This document shows, in pieces, positions 35,990 through 44,860 of a stretch of DNA of 46,278 nucleotides. Numbering within the stretch: position 1 is the first letter of the stretch; each line of letters begins with the position of its first letter. A program made the translations under genes and the position numbers. A model generated the notes under the pieces. The model was not told the DNA's origin, ran no database searches, and saw only the letters and a list, made by a program, of their open reading frames with translations. The stretch covers positions 1-46,278 of the forward strand of contig JBAYRO010000019.1 of NCBI GenBank assembly GCA_041676645.1, in the 5' to 3' direction. This DNA comes from JAMLIN01 sp041676645 (lineage in GTDB: Bacteria; Pseudomonadota; Gammaproteobacteria; Burkholderiales; Burkholderiaceae_E).

Positions 35990-36493
35990 CTAGTGGCGAT
36001 GCCCGTGGCTGTCGCCGTGCGCCGGGGTGGTCAGCGGCTTGACCGGCACCTGGATGTCCATGGTCGTGCGCTTGCCGGCGTCATCTTCGAACACGAGCGA
36101 TACCGGGATCTCGGTGCCTTCCTCCAGCGGTGCGGGCAGCTGCATCAGCATCAGGTGATAGCCGCCCGGGCGCAGTTCGACCGCCTTGCCGGCGGGCAGC
36201 TCGAGCGAGTCGATCGCGTTCATCTTCATGACGTTGTTCTCCATCTTCATCTCGTGGATCTCGGCGACGCCCGCCGCGGTCGAACTGGCCGCGACCAGCC
36301 GGGTGTCGGTGCTGGAGGTCAGGGTCATGAAGGCGCCGCTGGCCTTCTGCTGGGGCACGGTCGCACGCGCCCAGGCGTCGGCGACGGTGACTTCGGCATG
36401 GGCAAGGGTGCCGGCCAGCGACAGGAACAGGGCGGTGAAGGTGGTGAACAGGGCGCGCGCCGGCGGCGCGAAGGGAAACGAACGGGTGTGCAT
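35990..36493 (-). CDS. Periplasmic copper chaperone PCu(A)C
   Basis: Carries Cu(I) in the periplasm for cytochrome oxidase assembly. The 167-residue precursor has a signal peptide ending at AHA (about residue 33) and the full family motif: His80-x10-Met91-x21-His113-x-Met115. A His-rich tail (HGDSHGHRH) adds possible copper ligands. The start is the ATG at 36493; the frame is open upstream through the neighbouring gene but without similarity. It follows the DUF2946-like gene by 91 bp on the same strand. Confidence 0.94.
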   Translation of the reverse strand: MHTRSFPFAPPARALFTTFTALFLSLAGTLAHAEVTVADAWARATVPQQKASGAFMTLTSSTDTRLVAASSTAAGVAEIHEMKMENNVMKMNAIDSLELPAGKAVELRPGGYHLMLMQLPAPLEEGTEIPVSLVFEDDAGKRTTMDIQVPVKPLTTPAHGDSHGHRH

Positions 36494-36584
36494 GGAATCC
36501 TCGTCTGGAAGTCGATTGCTCGCCGCCCGATCGGCGCGGCGAAGCGGCTGGGCCGGCGACCTGGCGTCGGCCCGGACAATGGCT

Positions 36585-36971
36585 TCAGGCGAGTGACGGT
36601 GGGCCGCGAGCCTCGGCGAATTCGCGGCCGGCCGGATGGCCGGGTGCCGTCGTGGCGGCGGCAAGCTTGCGGGCGATCGCAGCCGGATCGGCCGGCCTGG
36701 CCGGCAGCGCCGGCGGGGGCAGGGCATCGGGATGGACAAGGACGGGACAGCAGCAGTCGCCGAGATGGAGATGCCCCGACGGGTGCCCCGGCGCGTCGCT
36801 TCCAGCCGGGGCGCACAGCACGCCGCTGGCCATCTGCAAGGCCCGCAGTTCGGCCGAAGCGGCGCGCAGCGACACCGAACCGGCCGCACTGGCGACCAGG
36901 GCTGAGACCAGCATGGCCGCCAGCCCCAGGGCGAGCAGCCTGATGGCGCGTATCCTGGACGGTCCGATCAT
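36585..36971 (-). CDS. DUF2946-like small exported protein
   Basis: A 128-residue protein with an N-terminal hydrophobic segment (about 9-32, IRLLALGLAAMLVSALVASA) and a Cys/His-rich centre (GVLCAPAG, then GHPSGHLHLGDCCCPVLVH) typical of DUF2946 proteins, which often sit beside copper genes. The Cys and His residues could bind metal. The tail is Pro/Ala-rich. It is upstream of PCu(A)C on the same strand, so a role in copper handling is likely by context. The family match is moderate. Confidence 0.65.
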   Translation of the reverse strand: MIGPSRIRAIRLLALGLAAMLVSALVASAAGSVSLRAASAELRALQMASGVLCAPAGSDAPGHPSGHLHLGDCCCPVLVHPDALPPPALPARPADPAAIARKLAAATTAPGHPAGREFAEARGPPSLA

Positions 36972-37050
36972 GTGCGGATTCTAGACCGGCGCGCCGGCTG
37001 CGGCACGCATCGGGATGGCACGACCATCCCGGCCTGCCGTGCCGACCCAC

Positions 37051-38178
<1,128 letters not shown>

Positions 38179-38495
38179 CCATGAATCCTTTCTGTGGTGT
38201 GTCCGGCCCGGCGTCGGAAACATCCGCTGCTCCGCGACCGGTCGTAAATGCTTCACAAACCTAAGTAGTTTCTCGATCGTGCAGCGTACGGTCGATGACT
38301 ATAAACTGCCCCACGCTTTGAAGGCCCGGTGGTTGAGCCCAGAATTCATCGATCGAGACAGAACCCAGGTCCTGACATCGAATCAGTCCGCGAGCGACCG
38401 ACGCTGCGCGGTGAGGGTGCCTTGTCGGTCAAGGCCGGGGACCTGATCCGGCTGTTGCAGCTCACGAGCGGATGCTCGGAAGGAGACACCAAGGA
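38179..38495. other. Divergent intergenic region between the old yellow enzyme and livG
   Basis: A gene-free stretch of 317 bp. AAAC-CTAAGTA-GTTT at 38257-38271 is a small inverted repeat that could be a repressor site for the divergent enzyme gene. TATAAA at 38300-38305 could be a -10 for the liv operon, but no good -35 lies 16-18 bp upstream. The ribosome site of livG (AGGAG at 38481-38485) is at the right end. Nothing else was recognised. Confidence 0.35.
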
Positions 38496-39284
38496 GTGAG
38501 TGGCGAAACGCTTCTCAGTGTGCAGGGAGTGACAGTCCGCTTCGGTGGCATCACCGCCCTCGATGCCGTCGGATTCGATGTTGCCAAGGGCGGCGTCTGC
38601 GGCCTGATCGGCCCCAACGGCGCCGGCAAGACGACGCTGTTCAACTGTCTTTCCCGGCTCTATTCCTACGAATCGGGCGACATCCTGTTCGAAGGCAAGT
38701 CGATCACCAATGTTCCGGTGCACCAGATGGCCGGCCTGGGCATCGGCCGCACCTTCCAGAACCTCGCGATGTTCGGGACCATGTCGGTGCGCCAGAACAT
38801 CATGGTCGGCGCCCATTGCCGATCGAGCGCCGGCTTCTTCGGCAGCCTGCTCAACCTGGCGACGGTGCGCAGCGAGGAGCGGCGCCTGATCGCGCGGGCC
38901 GACGAACTGATCGACGCCTTCGATCTCGGCCGCTACGCCGATTTTCCGGTGGCTTCCCTGCCGTTCGGCATCCAGAAGCGGGTCGAGTTCGCGCGCGCGC
39001 TGGCGGCCGATCCCAAGCTGCTGCTGCTCGACGAGCCGGCCGCCGGGCTCAACCACGAGGAACTCTCCGGCCTGGCCGACATCATCCGCATGGTGAGCAA
39101 CCGGTTCGGCATCACGGTGCTGCTGGTGGAGCACCACATGAGCCTGGTGATGGAAGTGTCCGACCATATCGTCGTGCTGAACTTCGGCGCCAAGATCGCC
39201 GAAGGAACCCCGGCCCAGGTCCAGGCCCACCCGGACGTCATCGCGGCCTATCTCGGTGCGCCGGCCGCGGCGGAGGCATCATGA
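38496..39284 (+). CDS. livG: Branched-chain-type ABC transporter ATP-binding protein LivG
   Basis: One of two ATPases driving the HAAT importer encoded by this operon. The 262-residue protein has Walker A GPNGAGKTT, a family signature region reading SLPFGIQKRVEFARAL (the usual LSGGQ-like loop is degenerate, as in LivG-like proteins), Walker B LLLLDEPAAGL and the H-loop VEHHM. The start is the GTG at 38496, with AGGAG ten bases upstream; an in-frame ATG at 38472 lies before that site. It overlaps livF by four bases. Confidence 0.93.
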   Translation: MSGETLLSVQGVTVRFGGITALDAVGFDVAKGGVCGLIGPNGAGKTTLFNCLSRLYSYESGDILFEGKSITNVPVHQMAGLGIGRTFQNLAMFGTMSVRQNIMVGAHCRSSAGFFGSLLNLATVRSEERRLIARADELIDAFDLGRYADFPVASLPFGIQKRVEFARALAADPKLLLLDEPAAGLNHEELSGLADIIRMVSNRFGITVLLVEHHMSLVMEVSDHIVVLNFGAKIAEGTPAQVQAHPDVIAAYLGAPAAAEAS

Positions 39285-39994
39285 GCCGCCTTCTCGAAGT
39301 CAGGAATCTCGACGCCTCCTACGGTTCGACCAAGGTCCTGTTCGACATCGCATTCGGCCTCGAGGAGGGCGGCATCACCGCGATCCTCGGCGCCAACGGC
39401 GCCGGCAAGACGACGACCCTGCGCGCCCTGTGCCAGATCTGCCGCACCAGCGGCTCGATCCAGCTCGGCGGCAAGGAACTCGTCGGCATGGCGACCGAGG
39501 ACGTCGTGCGCCTCGGAGTTGCGCATGTGCCCGACGGGCGCGGCACCTTCACCGGCGTGTCGGTCGAGGAGAACCTGCGCCTGGGCGCCTATGCCCGTCG
39601 CGACAAGCGTGGGGTCGCCGAGGACATCGAGCGCATGTACGAACGCTTCCCGCGCCTGCGCGAACGGCGCAACCAGCAGGCCGGCACCCTGTCGGGCGGC
39701 GAACAGCAGATGCTCGCAATCAGTCGCGCGCTGATGTTGCGCCCGCGCCTGCTGCTGCTCGATGAGCCGTCCTTCGGCCTCGCGCCGCTGATCGTCGCCG
39801 AGATCTTCGAGATCATGCGTCGCATCAATACCGAGGACAAGGTCAGCATGCTGCTGGTCGAACAGAACGCCTCGCTCGCGCTCGACCTCGCCGACAACGC
39901 CTACCTGCTCGAGACCGGCAAGGTGGTGGTGTCGGGCACGAGCGAGCAGATCAAGAACGACGAGACGGTACGCAAGGCGTATCTCGGTTTCTGA
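39281..39994 (+). CDS. livF: Branched-chain-type ABC transporter ATP-binding protein LivF
   Basis: The second ATPase of the importer, 237 residues. Walker A is GANGAGKTT, the signature LSGGEQQMLAISRALML, Walker B LLLLDEPSFGLAP and the H-loop VEQNASLALDLAD. The ATG overlaps the livG stop (ATGA). The ending (TVRKAYLGF) is the normal LivF C-terminus. Confidence 0.95.
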   Translation: MSRLLEVRNLDASYGSTKVLFDIAFGLEEGGITAILGANGAGKTTTLRALCQICRTSGSIQLGGKELVGMATEDVVRLGVAHVPDGRGTFTGVSVEENLRLGAYARRDKRGVAEDIERMYERFPRLRERRNQQAGTLSGGEQQMLAISRALMLRPRLLLLDEPSFGLAPLIVAEIFEIMRRINTEDKVSMLLVEQNASLALDLADNAYLLETGKVVVSGTSEQIKNDETVRKAYLGF

Positions 39995-40029
39995 GCCGGG
40001 CTCGGAAACACAGGGGATTGGGAGCATCC

Positions 40030-40902
40030 ATGGAGGCATTCATTCAGCAGCTGGTCGCCGGCCTTGCCACCGGCGGCATCTATGCTGCGCTCGCCCTGGC
40101 GCTGGTGATGATCTACCAGTCGACCCACCTGATCAATTTCGCCCAGGGCGAGATGGCGATGTTCAGTACCTACATCGGGTGGCAGCTGCTCCAGTACGGG
40201 CTGTCCTACTGGACGGCCTTCCTGCTGGCCATCCTCATCTCCTTCATCGGCGGGATGGTGATCCAGCGGACCATCCTGCGCCCGGTCGAGCGGGCGCCGA
40301 TCCTGACCAACGTGATCGTCTTCATCGGCCTGCTGGTGATCTTCAACTCGGTTGCCGGCTGGATCTGGGAGCACACGGTCAAGGCCTTCCCGTCGCCGTT
40401 CCCGAGCGACGCCTGGTATGCGACCAGCTACTTCTCGGCGCACAACATCGGCTCGGTGGCGGTCACCCTGCTGATGCTGCTGGCGCTCTTCGCGTTCTTT
40501 CGCCTGACCCCGATGGGGCTGGCGATGCGGGCCGCGGCACAGAACCCCGACTCGGCCCGGCTCGTCGGCATCCGGGTGTCCTGGATGCTGGCGCTGGGCT
40601 GGGGCCTGGCGGCGGCGATCGGCGCCGTCGCCGGCATGATGATCGCGCCGGTGGTGTTCCTCGACCCGAACATGATGGCCGGCATCCTGCTCTACGGGTT
40701 TGCCGCCGCGCTGCTGGGCGGCATCGACAATCCGCTGGGAGCGGTGGTCGGCGGCTTCATCGTCGGCGTGGTCGAGAACCTGCTCGGCGCCTACGTGATC
40801 GGCACCGAGCTCAAGCTCACCGTTGCGCTGGTCCTGATCGTCGGGATCCTCATGGTCAAGCCGGCGGGCCTGTTCGGCAAGCACCTGGTGACACGGGTAT
40901 GA
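40030..40902 (+). CDS. livH: Branched-chain-type ABC transporter permease LivH
   Basis: A 290-residue inner-membrane permease with about eight hydrophobic helices. Conserved segments are GLATGGIYAALALALVMIYQ, HLINFAQGEMAMFSTYI, the cytoplasmic loop TPMGLAMRAAAQNPDSARLVGI that contacts the ATPases, and GGIDNPLGAVVGGFIVGVVE. GGGAG lies before the ATG. It overlaps livM by four bases. Confidence 0.95.
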   Translation: MEAFIQQLVAGLATGGIYAALALALVMIYQSTHLINFAQGEMAMFSTYIGWQLLQYGLSYWTAFLLAILISFIGGMVIQRTILRPVERAPILTNVIVFIGLLVIFNSVAGWIWEHTVKAFPSPFPSDAWYATSYFSAHNIGSVAVTLLMLLALFAFFRLTPMGLAMRAAAQNPDSARLVGIRVSWMLALGWGLAAAIGAVAGMMIAPVVFLDPNMMAGILLYGFAAALLGGIDNPLGAVVGGFIVGVVENLLGAYVIGTELKLTVALVLIVGILMVKPAGLFGKHLVTRV

Positions 40903-41915
40903 GGTCGTTAATCATGGGATCGCCGAATTCGTCGCGCGGCTTGTCGAACCCGCAGTTGCTCGCCTGGATCGTCGGGCTGGTCGCGGTCGCCCTCCTGCCC
41001 TTCCTGGTCAGGAACTACGTGGTGTTCCAGTTCACCCTGGTCTGGGTCTACGCGATCGCGGTGCTGGGGCTGAACATCCTCACCGGCTACAACGGCCAGA
41101 TCTCGCTCGGCCATGGCGCGTTCTACGCGGTGGGCGCCTACACCGCCGCGATCCTGATGGATATCGGCGCCATGCCGTACTGGCTGACCCTGCCGGTGGC
41201 GGCGGTCATCTGTTTCGCGGTCGGCTACCTGATGGGCTTCCCGGCGCTGCGCCTCGAAGGCCACTACCTGGCGCTGGCAACGTTCGCGCTGGCCGTCGCG
41301 ATGCCGCAGCTGCTCAAGTGGAAGGTGATCGAGGACTGGACCGGTGGCGTGCAGGGCATCGTGCTGATGAAGCCCGAGCCCTTGTTCACGTTCACGCTGT
41401 TCGGCCAGAAGTTCAACGACGATCGCTGGCTGTACTTCATGTGCCTGATCGTCATGCTGCTGATGTTCTGGCTCGCCCGCAACCTGCTGCGGGGCCGGGT
41501 CGGCCGGGCGCTGATCGCGATCCGCGACCATCCCACCGCTGCCGCGGCGATGGGCATCAACCTGCCGGTCTTCAAGTCGCTCACCTTCGGTGTTTCCGCG
41601 GCGTACACCGGCGTGGCCGGTGCGCTCGGGGCGATCGTGGTGGCCTTCGTGGCGCCCGACAGCTTCCATGCGCTGCTGTCGATCACCTTCCTGGTCGGCT
41701 GCGTGGTCGGCGGGCTGGCATCGATCCACGGCGCCATCTTCGGCGCCCTGTTCATCCAGTTCATCCCCAACATCGCCGACCAGATTTCGCGGTCCGCGCC
41801 CTGGGCGGTCTACGGGATCTTCCTGATCGTGTTCATGTACATCATGCCTTTCGGCTTTGCCGGCCTGCTGCACAAGCTGTCGTATCGCTGGAAGACGCGG
41901 CACGTCGGTCGCTAG
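40899..41915 (+). CDS. livM: Branched-chain-type ABC transporter permease LivM
   Basis: The second permease, 338 residues. Family features are VWVYAIAVLGLNILTGYNGQ, SLGHGAFYAVGAYTAAIL, FPALRLEGHYLALATFALA, the ATPase-contact loop RGRVGRALIAIRDHPTAAAA and GLASIHGAIFGALFIQFIP. The ATG overlaps the livH stop (ATGA); MGSPNSS at 40914 is an alternative start. It is followed by a perfect hairpin and the first of three binding-protein genes. Confidence 0.95.
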   Translation: MRSLIMGSPNSSRGLSNPQLLAWIVGLVAVALLPFLVRNYVVFQFTLVWVYAIAVLGLNILTGYNGQISLGHGAFYAVGAYTAAILMDIGAMPYWLTLPVAAVICFAVGYLMGFPALRLEGHYLALATFALAVAMPQLLKWKVIEDWTGGVQGIVLMKPEPLFTFTLFGQKFNDDRWLYFMCLIVMLLMFWLARNLLRGRVGRALIAIRDHPTAAAAMGINLPVFKSLTFGVSAAYTGVAGALGAIVVAFVAPDSFHALLSITFLVGCVVGGLASIHGAIFGALFIQFIPNIADQISRSAPWAVYGIFLIVFMYIMPFGFAGLLHKLSYRWKTRHVGR

Positions 41916-41917
41916 TA

Positions 41918-41942
41918 CGGCTGCCGGCATTGCCGGCAGCCG
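41918..41942 (+). terminator. GC-rich hairpin between livM and the first binding-protein gene
   Basis: CGGCTGCCGGC at 41918-41928, loop ATT, and the exact complement at 41932-41942. There is no T-run after it, so it is more likely an attenuator or a 3'-end-protecting structure than a full terminator. Such hairpins commonly separate a highly expressed binding-protein message from the permease message. Confidence 0.55.
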
Positions 41943-42141
41943 CTTCACCGGTTGATTGACAGGATCACCGGGTGACGGAAAAGAAAAGAGCTCTCGGAGA
42001 CAGTCGGATCCATTGGGCGGTGTCGGATTTCCGCAGGACATGCCAGGCATGTCGGCGTCATCCGGCCCGGAGGCGTTCAGCAGTCCAGGGGCAGCGGCGA
42101 TCGACGCCGGGCCGGGACTTGCCACCAGAGGAGAAGACGTC

Positions 42142-43335
42142 ATGCGCAAGCAGGTTCTGAGCACCGCGTTCGCCGCGGCGGCACTGGTAGCGCTTGCTGC
42201 CGGTGTCCAGGCCAAGGAGTACGGGCCGGGTGTCACCGACACCGAAATCAAGATCGGCAACACCATGCCGTACTCGGGTCCGGCGTCGGCCTACGGCACG
42301 ATCGGCAAGGCCCATGCCGCGTACTTCGCGATGGTCAACGACCAGGGCGGCGTCAACGGGCGCAAGATCAACTACATCACCTACGACGACGGCTACAGTC
42401 CGCCGAGAACCGTCGAACAGACCCGCAAGCTGGTCGAGCAGGACGAAGTGCTGGTGCTCATGGCGCAGCTCGGCACGCCGTCGAACACGGCGATCCACAA
42501 GTATGTGAACAGCAGGAAGGTGCCCCACCTGTTCCTGTCCACGGGGGCGTCGAAGTGGGATGATCCGGAGAACTTCCCCTGGACCATGGGCTGGCAGCCC
42601 AACTACCCGAACGAGACGAAGGGCTATGGCAAGCACATCCTGAAGAACAACCCGCAGGCGAAGATCGCCGTGCTCTACCAGAACGACGACTACGGCAAGG
42701 ACTACCTGAATGGCCTCAAGGAAGGCCTGGGTGACAAGTACGCCGAGTTGGTCGTCTCGGAGGTCTCCTACGAGGTCACCGACCCCACCATCGACAGCCA
42801 GATGGTGACCATGAAGTCCTCGGGGGCCGACACCTTCGTGAACATCACCACGCCGAAGTTCGCGGCGCAGGCGATCAAGAAGGCCGCCGAGATCGACTGG
42901 AAGCCGGTGCACTACCTCAACAGCGTGTCGAACTCGGTCGGTGCGGTGCTCACGCCGGCCGGCCTCGAGAACGCCAAGGGCATCTACTCGGCGTTCTACC
43001 TGAAGGATCCGGTCGATCCGCAATGGAAGGACGACAAGGACTTCCAGGAGTGGACCGCCTGGATGGACAAGTACCTGCCCGACGGGGACAAGCTGAGCTC
43101 CTTCAACGTCATCGGGTACGCGCACGCGTTCACCATGGTGAAGGTCCTCGAGGCCTGTGGCGACGAGCTGACGCGCGAGAACGTCATGAAGCAGGCGGCG
43201 AACATGGACTTCGAGGCGCCGATGCTGTTGCCGGGCCTGCGCATCCAGACCTCGCCCACCGACTTCGCCCCGATCGAGGACGAGCATATCGGCCAGTTCA
43301 ACGGCACCAGCTGGGATCTGCAGGGCGCCATGTAG
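42142..43335 (+). CDS. Periplasmic substrate-binding protein 1 of the liv-type ABC importer
   Basis: A 397-residue precursor with signal peptide (MRKQVLSTAFAAAALVALAA, cut at VQA) and a Peripla_BP_6-type bilobed fold. GAGGAG lies about nine bases before the ATG. The mature start KEYGPGVTDTEIKIGNTMPY is shared by all three tandem copies. Other landmarks are DDGYSPPRTVEQTRKLVEQD, TGASKWDDPENFPWTMGWQP, and TDPTIDSQMVTMKSSGADTF. It is the most divergent copy, with an extra Cys in LEACGDELTREN and changes such as LFLSTGASK for LFVATGASK. The ligand is unknown; related proteins bind carboxylates, aromatic acids or amino acids. Confidence 0.93.
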   Translation: MRKQVLSTAFAAAALVALAAGVQAKEYGPGVTDTEIKIGNTMPYSGPASAYGTIGKAHAAYFAMVNDQGGVNGRKINYITYDDGYSPPRTVEQTRKLVEQDEVLVLMAQLGTPSNTAIHKYVNSRKVPHLFLSTGASKWDDPENFPWTMGWQPNYPNETKGYGKHILKNNPQAKIAVLYQNDDYGKDYLNGLKEGLGDKYAELVVSEVSYEVTDPTIDSQMVTMKSSGADTFVNITTPKFAAQAIKKAAEIDWKPVHYLNSVSNSVGAVLTPAGLENAKGIYSAFYLKDPVDPQWKDDKDFQEWTAWMDKYLPDGDKLSSFNVIGYAHAFTMVKVLEACGDELTRENVMKQAANMDFEAPMLLPGLRIQTSPTDFAPIEDEHIGQFNGTSWDLQGAM

Positions 43336-43342
43336 GCGCAAG

Positions 43343-43365
43343 CGATGCCGGCTGCGCCGGCATCG
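43343..43365 (+). terminator. GC-rich hairpin after binding-protein gene 1
   Basis: CGATGCCGGC at 43343-43352, loop TGC, and the exact complement at 43356-43365. It is placed 8 bp after the stop codon. No T-run follows, so partial termination or mRNA stabilisation is more likely than full termination. Confidence 0.5.
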
Positions 43366-43503
43366 ACGCTACGTGGGAACGGCGGGCCCCGGCCCGTCGT
43401 CCCAGCGTCGCGCCACCGTACCACTCCGAGGGGAGCGCGGAGATGCTGGCCATCCGCACCGACCCCCGCCCATCGGCCGGCAATCCCGACACGGAGGATC
43501 CAC

Positions 43504-44703
43504 ATGCTTTCGATTTCCAAGAAGCTCCTGATGGGCGCCTCGCTCGCCGTTCTCGCGCTCTCGTCGCAGGCCAAGGAGTACGGTCCGGGTGTTACCGACA
43601 CCGAGATCAAGATCGGCAACATCATGCCGTACTCGGGACCGGCGTCGGCCTACGGCGTCATCGGCAAGGCCGAAGCCGCCTATTTCCAGTACATCAACGA
43701 CCAGGGCGGCATCAACGGGCGCAAGATCGAATTCGTTTCCCTCGATGACGGCTACAGTCCGCCCAAGGCGGTCGAGCAGACCCGCAAGCTGGTCGAACAG
43801 GACGAGGTCCTGCTCGTCTTCCAGGCGCTCGGTACGCCCTCGAATTCGGCGGTGCAGAAGTACATGAACAGTCGCAAGGTGCCGCAACTGTTCGTGGCGA
43901 CCGGCGCATCGAAGTGGAACGATCCGGAGAACTTCCACTGGACCATGGGCTGGCAGCCGACCTACTTCGACGAAGCCGTGATCTACGCCAAGCATGTCCT
44001 GAAGAACGATCCCGACGCGAAGATCGGCATCCTCTACCAGAACGACGACTTCGGGAAGGACTACCTGGACGGCTTCAAGGCGGGCCTGGGCGACAAGTAC
44101 GGTTCGATGGTCGTCGCCGAGATCTCCTACGAGGTCACCGACCCCACGATCGACAGCCAGATGGTGTCGCTCAAGGGCTCGGGCGCAGACACCTTCTTCA
44201 ACATCACCACGCCGAAGTTCGCGGCGCAGGCGATCAAGAAGGCGGCCGAGATCGACTGGACGCCGGTGCACTATATGACCGTCGTGTCGGCTTCCATCGG
44301 CGCGGTCCTCGAGCCCGCCGGCCTGGAGAACGCCAAGGGCATCTACACCGGCTTCTACCTGAAGGATGCGACCGATCCGCAGTGGCAGGACGACCCGGGA
44401 TTGAAGGACTGGACGGCCTGGATGGACAAGTACCTGCCGACGGCGGACAAGGCGGACGGCTTCTATGTCTTCGGCTACACGGTGGCGCAGACCATGGTGC
44501 AGGTACTGAAGCAGGCGGGCGACGAGCTCACTCGCGAGAACATCATGAAGCAGGCCGCGAACCTCGATCTGGAGCTGCCGATGTTGTTGCCCGGCATCCG
44601 GATCAAGACTTCGGAAACGGACTACGGCCCGATCCAGTCGCTGCAGATCGGCCAGTTCAACGGGACCATCTACGAACTGTCGGGCGAGATCATCGGGCAG
44701 TGA
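43504..44703 (+). CDS. Periplasmic substrate-binding protein 2 of the liv-type ABC importer
   Basis: A 399-residue precursor with signal peptide MLSISKKLLMGASLAVLALS cut after SQA and a strong ribosome site (GGAGGA five bases upstream). The body is closely similar to copy 3, including KEYGPGVTDTEIKIGNIMPY, KVPQLFVATGASKWNDP and TDPTIDSQMVSLKGSGADTF. It differs in the region around residues 80-110 (LLVFQALGTPSNSAVQKYMN) and at the hinge-side loop (VHYMTVVSASIGAVLEPAG), places that line the ligand cleft in this fold. The upstream spacer is also shared with copy 3, showing duplication of gene plus leader. Confidence 0.94.
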   Translation: MLSISKKLLMGASLAVLALSSQAKEYGPGVTDTEIKIGNIMPYSGPASAYGVIGKAEAAYFQYINDQGGINGRKIEFVSLDDGYSPPKAVEQTRKLVEQDEVLLVFQALGTPSNSAVQKYMNSRKVPQLFVATGASKWNDPENFHWTMGWQPTYFDEAVIYAKHVLKNDPDAKIGILYQNDDFGKDYLDGFKAGLGDKYGSMVVAEISYEVTDPTIDSQMVSLKGSGADTFFNITTPKFAAQAIKKAAEIDWTPVHYMTVVSASIGAVLEPAGLENAKGIYTGFYLKDATDPQWQDDPGLKDWTAWMDKYLPTADKADGFYVFGYTVAQTMVQVLKQAGDELTRENIMKQAANLDLELPMLLPGIRIKTSETDYGPIQSLQIGQFNGTIYELSGEIIGQ

Positions 44704-44728
44704 TCGGCCGGACCCGCGCTACGTGAAA

Positions 44729-44751
44729 ACGGCGGGTCGCCGACCCGCCGT
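44729..44751 (+). terminator. GC-rich hairpin after binding-protein gene 2
   Basis: ACGGCGGGTC at 44729-44738, loop GCC, and the exact complement at 44742-44751. A related but imperfect ACGGCGGGCC structure occurs in the spacer before copy 2, following the same CGCTACGTG sequence, so it is part of the duplicated unit. A loose T-rich stretch (CTTTCC) follows a few bases later. Confidence 0.5.
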
Positions 44752-44860
44752 GCCAGGCTTTCCTCGTCGTATCATGATCCTCAGGGGACTGCGGAGATGC
44801 TGGCCATCCGCACCTCCGTAATCCAAGCGGCCAGCAATCCCGAGACAGAGACACATCCGC

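Noticed and set aside
38305..38499. Open frame just before livG ending SVKAGDLIRLLQLTSGCSEG plus a few residues and TGA overlapping the livG start
   Set aside because: No credible start codon or ribosome site and no recognised family; it could be a remnant or a leader peptide but is too weak to annotate.
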